Positions 1-7,119 of a DNA stretch of 64,000 nt are shown here, one piece after another (position 1 is the stretch's first letter; each line of letters begins with the position of its first letter). Under the pieces are notes generated by a model. The model did no database searches, was not told the origin of the DNA, and was given only the letters and a program-made list of their open reading frames with translations. The stretch covers positions 89,848 to 153,847 of the forward strand of contig NZ_WNLP01000005.1 in the NCBI RefSeq assembly GCF_009727065.1, in the 5' to 3' direction. The stretch is from Bifidobacterium canis. GTDB taxonomy: Bacteria > Actinomycetota > Actinomycetes > Actinomycetales > Bifidobacteriaceae. The position numbers were made by a program, and so were the translations under genes.

Positions 1-2156
1 CTGCCACCCATGTATTTGGCCACAGGTTGTCCGTAGTCGTTATCCATCGGCAGCTGCTTCTTGTCGGCGTAGATGTTCATCGCGTCTTTGAAGGCAGGCG
101 CGGCGATTGTGGAACCATCCCAGTAGCCGTGGTAGTTGCCGTTGATGGCGATGTTCTCGATCGGGTGGTTCGTAGGATCCTGCACGTCGCCGACGAGCAC
201 GAACGTGGCGATCTGGTTCGGAATGAATCCGCCAGTGGTCACATACATGTTCTCGTTCGTACCGGTTTTCGCGAACGTCTTGCGCCCGTTGGCGAGCTGA
301 GCCGCACCACCTGCACCGTCAGCTCTCACGACGCCTTGGTTCATCGCGTAGGCCAACGTTTGAATGATGTCTTTGTCAACGGCCTGATGGCAGTTGGCCT
401 TCGGCACCTCAAGCTCCTTGCCGTCGGCGTTCGTGACCTTCTTCATCGCGATTGGCGTGCACTCCACACCGTTCGTGGCATAGGTGGCGAACACGTTCGC
501 CATCGTCAATGGCGACACGGAGGTCGTACCACCGATCAACAGCGCCGGGTGCATCGAAATATCGCTGTACACGTCTTCCTGACCGATCTTCGCATTGTGG
601 TAGCCCACGGCCTTCGCCGCATCAGCCACCGCGCACAAGCCGATCTTCGCGCCCATGGCGGCCATCGTCGTGTTGTGCGAACGCACCAAGCCGAGGAATG
701 GGCTTTCCGGTGACGTCGTGCCGTTCGTCAATGCGTTGGTCACATGCCAGTTGTCAGTGCCGCCTGTGTAGCCGTTGCAGTTGAACTGGCTGGTCAGGTA
801 GTCGGTTGGCGCCGCGAGCATCTCGTTGATCGAACGGCCCTTCTGCATCCATGCGATCAAGTTGATCGGCTTCCACGACGAACCGATCGCGAAGCCCTGG
901 CCACCGCCGTCAACCTGATCAACGGCATAGTTCATCGAAGCCTTCGTCTGGTCTGTGGCCGCCGCATCGGTTGCATCGTAAGTGCGGTTGAGGCCGAAGC
1001 CAAGCACTTCGCCGGTGCCGGGCTTGACCGACGCCATCACGATTTCCATGCCACTGGAATCGTTGGCGGGAATGGTCGCGTTCGCCGTGTCCATCAACGC
1101 GTTGCTCGCATCGAGGTCGAGCGTCGTGACGATCTGCAGACCGCCCTCCTGCAGCAGCTTCTCACGCTCTTTCGCGGTCTTGCCGAATTCCGAGGAGTTC
1201 TCGATCTTGTGCACCACGTAGTCGCAGAAGAAGCCGGCGTTGTATTTCGCCGCCATACAGCCACGAGCCACAGTGGTGATGTGCAGCGTGTCTTTCAGCG
1301 GCGTATTCACCGCATCCTGATACTCCTTCTGCGTGATGAACCCTTGGTTCTTCATCAGTTCGAGCACAATGTTGCGCTGCTTCTCGGCCTCCGGCTGATT
1401 CTCTTCAATCGAAGGATCGTATTTCGACGGATTCTTCGTGATCATCGCGATCGTTGCAGCCTGCACGATGTTGAGCTTGTCGGCGGTCGTGTTGAAGTAG
1501 CGTTCCGCGGCGGCCTGCACGCCATACAGCGAATTCGAGCCGAACTGCGCGATGTTCAGGTAGCCCTGCAGAATCTCCTGCTTCGAATACTTCTTCTCCA
1601 TCTGCACGGCGATCAGCATCTCGCGCATCTTACGCGCGATCGTGTCTTCCGTAGCATGGTATTCGGCGATCGGGTCGTCGTTCTCACGCGCCTGCGTTGC
1701 GAGCACGTTCTTCACATACTGCTGAGTCAGCGACGAACCGCCCTGCTGATCGCCGCCCTTCATGTATGTCTGTATGAATGCGCGCAGCACGCCCTGCACG
1801 TCGACGCCGGAGTGCTCCCAGAAGCGGCGGTCTTCGCGAGCGACGACCGCCTGCATCATCGGCTTTGAAATATCTTTCAGCGGCACGACTTCGCGGTTCT
1901 GCGCGTAGAACTCGGCGATAACCGTCTTGCCGTCGTTCGCATACATCGTGGATTTCTGCGGAAGATTCGTCACGTCGAAGTCGATGCCTTCAACCTGCAT
2001 CGACGGGCTGACGGCCTTCGCAATCTGATTTGCCCCCATCACAGCGGGCAGGAAAAGCGCGCTCAAGGTCACGCCACCGCCGAGACATAGCGTAATAAAA
2101 GCTAGGGCGAGCGCGAGTATGCGCGCACCCGTCAGGTTCTTCTTCTTTTTGGGCAT
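1..2156 (-). CDS. ponA: Bifunctional penicillin-binding protein, PBP1A type (partial, C-terminus beyond the window)
   Basis: This is a class A penicillin-binding protein that polymerises lipid II and cross-links peptidoglycan on the outer face of the membrane. The frame is open from the ATG at 2156 to the window edge, giving 718 codons. A basic N-terminus (MPKKKKN) precedes a membrane anchor at about residues 8-32. The GT51 transglycosylase domain follows, with the EDRRFWEH and GGSSLTQQ motifs. The transpeptidase domain shows SSWK (Ser426, Lys429), an SHN motif and KTGT (Lys630). All catalytic signatures are intact. Only the extreme C-terminus is missing. It lies downstream of the crp-like gene on the same strand, with a 243-bp gap in which I see no clear terminator. 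Confidence 0.93.
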   Translation of the reverse strand, partial: MPKKKKNLTGARILALALAFITLCLGGGVTLSALFLPAVMGANQIAKAVSPSMQVEGIDFDVTNLPQKSTMYANDGKTVIAEFYAQNREVVPLKDISKPMMQAVVAREDRRFWEHSGVDVQGVLRAFIQTYMKGGDQQGGSSLTQQYVKNVLATQARENDDPIAEYHATEDTIARKMREMLIAVQMEKKYSKQEILQGYLNIAQFGSNSLYGVQAAAERYFNTTADKLNIVQAATIAMITKNPSKYDPSIEENQPEAEKQRNIVLELMKNQGFITQKEYQDAVNTPLKDTLHITTVARGCMAAKYNAGFFCDYVVHKIENSSEFGKTAKEREKLLQEGGLQIVTTLDLDASNALMDTANATIPANDSSGMEIVMASVKPGTGEVLGFGLNRTYDATDAAATDQTKASMNYAVDQVDGGGQGFAIGSSWKPINLIAWMQKGRSINEMLAAPTDYLTSQFNCNGYTGGTDNWHVTNALTNGTTSPESPFLGLVRSHNTTMAAMGAKIGLCAVADAAKAVGYHNAKIGQEDVYSDISMHPALLIGGTTSVSPLTMANVFATYATNGVECTPIAMKKVTNADGKELEVPKANCHQAVDKDIIQTLAYAMNQGVVRADGAGGAAQLANGRKTFAKTGTNENMYVTTGGFIPNQIATFVLVGDVQDPTNHPIENIAINGNYHGYWDGSTIAAPAFKDAMNIYADKKQLPMDNDYGQPVAKYMGG

Positions 2157-2399
2157 GGTTCTTATTCTATTGTTCCCGCTCTACCACGGAGCGTACTGTT
2201 TACAACACATTCGAGAAAGTCTCAAACAACGCTCAGTTGGTGTTCAGCAAGCATTCAAGTTCACATGCATATCACCGCGCGTACGCGTCGGTGTATGAGC
2301 GGCGACCATTCTATCGCATGCGCACAGCTCGCACAATACTCTTCAAAGAATTGTCAACAAGTGCAAACTGTGGAGCTCACGAACTCTCACAAACTCGCG

Positions 2400-3122
2400 T
2401 CAGCGCTGCGATCTGCGAATAAGCGCGCCCGGCTGGTAAATAATGATCGTTCTGCCTTCGCGCGCAATCCACCCTCTGTTCGCGAAGTCGGTCAGCGCCT
2501 TGTTCACCGTTTCGCGTGACGAGCCGACGAGCTGCGCCATCTCTTCCTGCGTCAGGTCGTGCGGCACCTGCAGACCGGCTTCCACCGGTTCACCGAAGCG
2601 CGACGCGAGGTTGAGCAGTGTCTTGGCAAGGCGTCCGGGTACGTCGGTGAACACGAGGTCGGCGATGTGCTCGTTGTTCGCGCGCATGCGGTTCGCCAGC
2701 ACCTGCAGCATATCAACCGCGACGCGCGGGTATTTGTCAAGCCATGCGAACAGCGCGTCGTGGTCGAGCCACACCACTTGCGTGTCATTCACCATGGCGA
2801 CGGCGTTCGCGGTGCGCGGGCCTCCCTCGGGGTCGAACACCGGAATCTCGCCCAATAATTCGCCGCGGGTCTGAATGCTGAGCAGCTGCACGCGCTTATC
2901 TGCGGACTGCCGTGTGAGTTTGACTCGCCCGGATTGAATGACATACATGCGCTGGTCGGTGTCGCCTTCGGTGAAAATGTATTCGCCTTTGTCGAAGACC
3001 TCGTGGCGCAGGTATGGGATGAGTTCCTTGGCTTGCTGTGGCGAAACCTGCTTGAACAACGCGGTTTCGAGCAGCGGGTTGCGCTGCGTCGCGTCTTGCT
3101 CATTCTCGGAGGTTTGCCCCAT
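2400..3122 (-). CDS. crp: Crp/Fnr-family transcriptional regulator, GlxR-like
   Basis: A global-type cyclic-nucleotide regulator of about 240 residues. The N-terminal half is a cNMP-binding beta-roll containing a GELLGEIPVFDPEGGPRTA phosphate-binding-cassette region. The C-terminal half is a winged helix with the recognition stretch LVGSSRETVNKAL. There is no Fnr-type cysteine cluster, so oxygen sensing through an iron-sulfur cluster is unlikely. Upstream in-frame starts exist at 3128 and 3149. I prefer the ATG at 3122 because an AAGGA ribosome site sits 8-9 nt before it but abuts the ATG at 3128. The family assignment is firm; binding of cAMP is inferred from the family. Confidence 0.9.
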   Translation of the reverse strand: MGQTSENEQDATQRNPLLETALFKQVSPQQAKELIPYLRHEVFDKGEYIFTEGDTDQRMYVIQSGRVKLTRQSADKRVQLLSIQTRGELLGEIPVFDPEGGPRTANAVAMVNDTQVVWLDHDALFAWLDKYPRVAVDMLQVLANRMRANNEHIADLVFTDVPGRLAKTLLNLASRFGEPVEAGLQVPHDLTQEEMAQLVGSSRETVNKALTDFANRGWIAREGRTIIIYQPGALIRRSQR

Positions 3123-3252
3123 CGCCATTCCTTTCGATCGCCGAGTCAATACTCTAGAAACCTTAGTCGAAATGCTCAGCTTGCGCTAATCACCTCGCCC
3201 GCGTGAACATCGTCGGCACGCGCAGAATATGTTGCAGAATATATTGCAAACA

Positions 3253-4440
3253 CTAGTGTTTCGCGCTGAACTCGCGCGCGGTGCGTTCCATTTGATTCAC
3301 GATTCGCTCGCGCGACCAACTCGTCTGCGTGTTCATAGGATCCACGCGTTTGCTCGCTGATTTCACCGCTTTGTCTGACATCTTCTCCGCCGACACGCGC
3401 AGCACTTTCGACATTTTCTCGGTGTCGATGCCGTACGCCAGCGTGTCGTGGTGCAGCAGGCAACCCGGGTCGCCGGCGAAGCGACGCTCCGCAGCGCCGC
3501 CGATTTTGCCACGATCCGACGCGATGTCATTGAGTCCTGCATAGTGGGCGCTGATGCCGCAATCGGCGAGCGCTTTGATCAGCCACGCGTCGCACAGTTG
3601 GAAGCTTTGGCGCGCATCGAGTCCGTCGACGAAGCTCAACGGCGCATACAGCGAGAACGTGATCGTGTTCGCCGGTTCGATGAACATTGCGCCGCCGCCG
3701 GTGTCTCGGCGCACAATCTGAATTCCCTGCTCGCGCGCATATTCGAGATTCACTTCGTCTGCGATCGACTGGTATTTGCCGCACACCACCGCCGGCGCAG
3801 CCCAGTTCCAGAACCGCAGTGTGGGTGGTCGCTGCCCCGCAGCCACTTGCTCGGCCCACACTTTGTCTACGCGCATCTCTTCGGCGGGCATGCGCGGAAT
3901 GTCCACGAATACTTCGAGTGAGAGCTGTGACCAGCGCCGAGCTATTTCTTCCGCGGAGATGAGCTGTTCGGCGCGCGCCGTGCCGGTTTGCGCGCGCTCG
4001 ACTTGTTGTTTCACGCGCGTTTCACGAATCTGTTCGAAGGCTCGCTCCTGCTCGCGCGCATGCTCATTGGTCGTGCCGCTCAGCAACGCGCGCATAAAAG
4101 CCAACGCGATGGCTTCGCCGTTCACGCCGACGAGCACATCTGCCAGCACTGCGGTGAGACGATCTGCGAGCCGGCGATAATACGCGAAATATTCGTCGGC
4201 CTGCCAGTTCTCCCAGTCGCGCGGCAGATCCGCCAGCTGTTCGTTCAGTATCTGCTGTGCGCGGTCGAGCACTTCGCTCGACTCTTCCTCAAGGAAGAAG
4301 TCGCCGTCGATTATCGCCTGTGACTCATGGTGGTCGTGCTGCTGCACCGTCACGCGCACGAGTTTGCCGCCTGGAATTTTGACCTCGCCCTGCCCATACC
4401 GCGTATTCGGGCCAACATAGCTGTTGTTCACGCTGCTCAC
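3253..4440 (-). CDS. lplA: Lipoate-protein ligase A family, with N-terminal accessory domain
   Basis: This enzyme would activate lipoate with ATP and attach it to a lysine of a lipoyl domain; GcvH at 11178-11585 is the only acceptor seen here. The catalytic domain holds RRDTGGGAMF, followed by GKIGGAAERR with the expected catalytic lysine at residue 312 (GTG start), and LLHHDTLAYG. The first 90 residues resemble the LplA accessory domain (GDFF motif), which in E. coli LplA follows the catalytic domain instead. The frame is open up to 4479, but that ATG lies at the end of the preceding gene's terminator and has no ribosome site. A TATATT box 7 nt before the GTG at 4440 suggests a leaderless start there. 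The product is 395 residues. Confidence 0.82.
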   Translation of the reverse strand: MSSVNNSYVGPNTRYGQGEVKIPGGKLVRVTVQQHDHHESQAIIDGDFFLEEESSEVLDRAQQILNEQLADLPRDWENWQADEYFAYYRRLADRLTAVLADVLVGVNGEAIALAFMRALLSGTTNEHAREQERAFEQIRETRVKQQVERAQTGTARAEQLISAEEIARRWSQLSLEVFVDIPRMPAEEMRVDKVWAEQVAAGQRPPTLRFWNWAAPAVVCGKYQSIADEVNLEYAREQGIQIVRRDTGGGAMFIEPANTITFSLYAPLSFVDGLDARQSFQLCDAWLIKALADCGISAHYAGLNDIASDRGKIGGAAERRFAGDPGCLLHHDTLAYGIDTEKMSKVLRVSAEKMSDKAVKSASKRVDPMNTQTSWSRERIVNQMERTAREFSAKH

Positions 4441-4447
4441 GCCTGTC

Positions 4448-4453
4448 AATATA
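4448..4453 (-). promoter_or_regulatory. Candidate leaderless -10 box of the lipoate ligase gene
   Basis: The minus strand reads TATATT followed by exactly 7 nt and then GTG. A transcript starting at that GTG would lack a leader, which is common in actinobacteria. It lies just downstream of the upstream gene's terminator. No good -35 is visible. Confidence 0.45.
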
Positions 4454-4481
4454 GCATTCTCTTGTGTGAGTTCTCGCAAAC

Positions 4482-4508
4482 AAAAGGCCGGCAGATGACT
4501 GTCGGCCC
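4482..4508 (-). terminator. Rho-independent terminator after the TM2 gene
   Basis: The minus strand forms GGCCGACAG/CTGCCGGCC with a 4-nt loop and one mismatch, followed by TTTTGTTT. It ends the 4562-5092 gene and separates it from lplA. Confidence 0.8.
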
Positions 4509-4561
4509 TATGCTTCGCGCATTACTTCAGTATTACTTCATTTGCGAAGTATTCTGCGCAA

Positions 4562-5092
4562 TCAGTCCGCGAGTTCGACTCCGCGCGCATCGCGATGATG
4601 CTCGGTGCCGTAGTCGGCGGTCAGGATCTGAATGGCTTCGACGATCGACCAGATGAGCACGGCGATCGCGCCGATGCCGAAGGTCAGGCACGTGATCAGT
4701 ACCTGTGCGATTGCCTTGCTGGTGAAACCGAGATAGAAGTTGTGCAGACCGAAGATGCCGAAGAAGAGGGCGAGCGCCGCCGCCACATATTTGTTGCGCG
4801 GAATGTAAGTCGATGGAACCTGCTGATATTGCGGCGCATACTGCGTGTAGCCGCCCTGCGCAGGCGTGTTCGCATACATCGTATTGTTCTGCGCCGCGTA
4901 CTGGTTCTCCGTGTTCGCGTACGGGTTCGCATACGCATCTGCCTGCGGCATCTGCGCATTGTTGGCGTCATACTGCTGCTCTGGCGCGACGTTCACCGTG
5001 TTCTCCGGCGTCGCCGCGGCGTTGGGCTGCGTCGCACCGTTCGCGTTGCCGTACTGCGGCTGCTGCGGCTGGTATGCGTTCGGATCGCTCAT
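4562..5092 (-). CDS. TM2-domain membrane protein with Q/N/Y-rich N-terminal tail
   Basis: A 176-residue protein. Residues 1 to about 105 are hydrophilic and low in complexity, rich in Gln, Asn, Ala, Tyr and Pro. A TM2 domain follows: a short IPRNKY linker, helix AAALALFFGIFGLHNFYLG, a turn, and a second helix ending in a WSIVEAIQI-type motif. TM2 proteins are widespread small membrane proteins with no settled function. The start is the ATG at 5092, preceded by AAGGAG at 7-nt spacing. The gene stands alone between two terminators. The tail is presumably cytoplasmic; that is inference. Confidence 0.85.
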   Translation of the reverse strand: MSDPNAYQPQQPQYGNANGATQPNAAATPENTVNVAPEQQYDANNAQMPQADAYANPYANTENQYAAQNNTMYANTPAQGGYTQYAPQYQQVPSTYIPRNKYVAAALALFFGIFGLHNFYLGFTSKAIAQVLITCLTFGIGAIAVLIWSIVEAIQILTADYGTEHHRDARGVELAD

Positions 5093-5239
5093 GAGTGTTC
5101 TCCTTCTCAAGTGCTCTGTTGTGCGTATCTGACGGACTTCGTCTGATTTCAAAATCCTACAGTATGCACACTCTGTTCGCTCGCTTCATCTCGCCGCCGC
5201 TATGTCTGATTACTTATTATTCGCGGCAGCGCGGCAAAC

Positions 5240-5268
5240 AAAAAGAGGCCGGAGAACCGACCTCTTTC
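5240..5268 (-). terminator. Rho-independent terminator after the 44-residue small ORF
   Basis: The minus strand has a 10-bp stem AAGAGGTCGG/CCGGCCTCTT (one G-T pair), loop TTCT, then TTTTTGTTT. It lies 27 nt after the stop of the 5295-5429 ORF. Confidence 0.88.
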
Positions 5269-5294
5269 ATGCATTGTGTTGCTAAACGGAACGC

Positions 5295-5429
5295 TCAGTC
5301 AACGTAGACCGGGCCATACTCCGACGGCACGTGCGTCGTGGCGATGTATGGGCCAGCGGTTGGACGAGCATAGGTCTGGAAACCATTGCTGAAGTTGAAT
5401 GGTGCCTCTTCGTTGCAGTTGCAGCACAT
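5295..5429 (-). CDS. Small cysteine-containing peptide of 44 residues, function unknown
   Basis: This ORF starts with MCCNCNEEAPF and ends with YGPVYVD. It has a GAGGA ribosome site about 6 nt before its ATG and a strong terminator 27 nt after its stop, so it looks like a real gene despite its size. Three cysteines fall within the first five residues. The rest is rich in Pro, Thr, Tyr and Gly, with no membrane helix. It follows leuB by 84 nt on the same strand and could share its transcript. The cysteine cluster might bind a metal or be redox active, but I recognise no family. Confidence 0.6.
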   Translation of the reverse strand: MCCNCNEEAPFNFSNGFQTYARPTAGPYIATTHVPSEYGPVYVD

Positions 5430-5513
5430 AATGTCCTCTTTTCTATTCGCGCTTACGCGCTTGTCGAACATCGGCGAATACCAACATAAGGCATTCGTTC
5501 GTCGGGCAATAGT

Positions 5514-6554
5514 TTACAAGCGAGCCAAGATGTCGCGGCCCACTTCGTCGGTCGAGCGTGGCGTCGAACCGTTTTCGGCGATGTCGAGTTCCACGGCGGC
5601 GTCGATGCGCGCGGCGGCATCGTCGAATCCGAGGTGACGCAGCAGCATGGCGGCGGAGAGAATCGCAGCGGTTGGATTGGCGATGCCCTTGCCTGCGATG
5701 TCGGGCGCCGAACCGTGGATCGGCTCGAACATCGACGGGTATTCGTTGGAGGCGTTGATGCAACCGGATGCCGAATAGCCCACGCCGCCCACGACTGCGC
5801 CAGCTTCGTCAGTGAGGATGTCGCCGAACAGGTTGTCGGTCAGAATCACGTCGAAGCGGGACGGCTCGGTGACCATGTATATCGTCGCCGCGTCGATATG
5901 GCAGTAGTCATGCGTGACCTCTGGGTATTCCTCGCCAACCTTGTTGACGATGTTCTGCCACATATCGCCAGCGTTGACGAGCACGTTCTTCTTGTGCACG
6001 AGCGTCACATGCTTGCGGCGCTTCATCGCGAGCTCAAATGCGTAGCGCACCACGCGCTCGACGCCATACGCGGTGTTGATCGACACCTCGGTGGCCACCT
6101 CATGCTCGGTGCCACGGCGAATCGCGCCGCCCGCACCGCAGTAGAGGCCTTCGGTGCCTTCGCGCACCACTACGAAGTCGATCTCACCCGGATTCGCCAA
6201 TGGCGACGTGACTCCCGGGTAGAGCTTCGACGGGCGCAAGTTCACATATTGGTCAAGCGCGAATCGCAATTTGAGCAGCAAACCACGTTCCAGAATTCCG
6301 GCCTTGATGCGCGGGTCGCCCACCGCTCCGAGCAGAATCGCATCGGTGCCCTTGATGCGTTCGAGGTCTTCGTCAGGAAGAATCTCGCCGTCACGCAGAT
6401 AGCGTTCCGCACCGAGATCGAAGTTCTCGTAATCGAATGCCGCAACGCCTTCTGTGGCCTTTTCCAAAGCCCGCTGTGCCCAAGGCGTCACTTCCTTGCC
6501 GATGCCGTCGCCTGGAATGACGGCGATTGTGTATTGCTGTGCAGTTTCTGTCAT
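5514..6554 (-). CDS. leuB: 3-isopropylmalate dehydrogenase
   Basis: This is the NAD-dependent oxidative decarboxylation of 3-isopropylmalate in leucine biosynthesis, in the cytoplasm. The 346-residue product has the normal length. It shows the N-terminal [10 protein letters not shown] motif, a [14 protein letters not shown] segment, and the C-terminal region [30 protein letters not shown] and [12 protein letters not shown] typical of decarboxylating dehydrogenases. The frame is open to 6620. I choose the ATG at 6554 because the family core begins right after it. No Shine-Dalgarno is visible there; a weak TAGTCT box 7 nt before the ATG would allow a leaderless start. Other leucine genes are not in the window. 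Confidence 0.95.
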   Translation of the reverse strand: MTETAQQYTIAVIPGDGIGKEVTPWAQRALEKATEGVAAFDYENFDLGAERYLRDGEILPDEDLERIKGTDAILLGAVGDPRIKAGILERGLLLKLRFALDQYVNLRPSKLYPGVTSPLANPGEIDFVVVREGTEGLYCGAGGAIRRGTEHEVATEVSINTAYGVERVVRYAFELAMKRRKHVTLVHKKNVLVNAGDMWQNIVNKVGEEYPEVTHDYCHIDAATIYMVTEPSRFDVILTDNLFGDILTDEAGAVVGGVGYSASGCINASNEYPSMFEPIHGSAPDIAGKGIANPTAAILSAAMLLRHLGFDDAAARIDAAVELDIAENGSTPRSTDEVGRDILARL

Positions 6555-6781
6555 ACGAAGCAGACTACCCGCGCTCACATGGCCGAAAAGTGCGCCGTTC
6601 AATTCTTGGACAATCGCCATCTAATATTTCACATATTGAGACCATCCATGAACACACGCCATTTTGCCGTCCCATCCACCTTTGCCAGCCCATCCACTTT
6701 TGCCGTTTACGCACCCAGATTCGCCGTTTCTACACAGTTTTTCACCAAAATATATGCAAAAACGTCAAAACCAGGTTCCAC

Positions 6782-6810
6782 AACGGCAAAACCAGCACAC
6801 TTTTGCCGTT
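6782..6810. repeat. Perfect 10-bp inverted repeat inside the 21-bp array
   Basis: AACGGCAAAA and TTTTGCCGTT are separated by the 9-nt loop CCAGCACAC. The arm-loop-arm core is nearly identical to the 6982-7020 hairpin, so the two look like a duplication. Confidence 0.85.
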
Positions 6811-6981
6811 AATACATCTGGATTTGCCGTTAATACATAGGTTTTAACCAAATTATGTGCCAAAACAGCAAAACCGGATTCCAGAACGGCAAAACCAAAT
6901 TCCAAAACAGCAAAAGGGTGCTGAGCCGGCAATGACAATGCCAAAACAGCAAAGCTAAGTGTCAGAACAGCAAAACCATCC

Positions 6982-7020
6982 GTCAGAACGGCAAAACCAG
7001 CACGCTTTTGCCGTTCTGAC
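6982..7020. repeat. Perfect 15-bp inverted repeat inside the 21-bp array
   Basis: GTCAGAACGGCAAAA and its exact reverse complement flank the 9-nt loop CCAGCACGC. The hairpin lies 100 nt after the ptrB stop and could end ptrB transcription, but no U-run follows on that strand. Confidence 0.88.
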
Positions 7021-7119
7021 ACCTAGATTTGACGTTAACGCAGCTAGTTTTGCCGTTAACACACACAAATCAGCTGATTTCCATGCGAAAACGGCAAAAC
7101 AAAGCGACAAAACAGCAAA

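Larger units (their letters stand above)
6662..7116. repeat. Phased array of about 20 short GGCAAAAC-type repeats in both orientations
   Basis: This gap between leuB and ptrB is filled by copies of a unit close to AACGGCAAAACCA or its reverse complement. Taking the central GGC (or GCC) as anchor, units lie at 6666, 6684, 6702 and 6723 (reverse), 6764 and 6785 (forward), 6805 and 6826 (reverse), 6867, 6888, 6909, 6948, 6969 and 6990 (forward; a weaker one at 6928), 7010, 7031 and 7052 (reverse), and 7093 and 7114 (forward). Most spacings are exactly 21 bp; the rest are 18, 19, 20, 39 or 41. The last unit runs into the ptrB stop codon. Because 21 is a multiple of three, frames on both strands read as FAVLT-like heptapeptides. 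No ribosome site supports them, so I treat the region as non-coding. Confidence 0.9.

Noticed and set aside
744..1868. Plus-strand ORF of 374 codons
   Set aside because: Antisense shadow of the penicillin-binding protein, whose catalytic motifs are clear on the minus strand.
2340..2400. Crp/GlxR self-regulatory site (TGTGGAGCTCACGAA) between crp and the PBP gene
   Set aside because: Half-site spacing does not match TGTGA-N6-TCACA, and it lies downstream of crp rather than in its promoter.
6765..7022. Minus-strand ORF reading as FAVLT-like heptapeptide repeats, and similar plus-strand ORFs over 6527-7189
   Set aside because: Any 21-bp repeat gives in-frame peptide repeats on both strands. 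No ribosome site or terminator fits, the orientations alternate, and the ORF starts at a poor GTG. Treated as non-coding repeat.
6662..7116. CRISPR array
   Set aside because: Repeat cores are only 9-13 bp, orientation changes, the intervals are not unique 30-bp spacers, and no cas genes are present.
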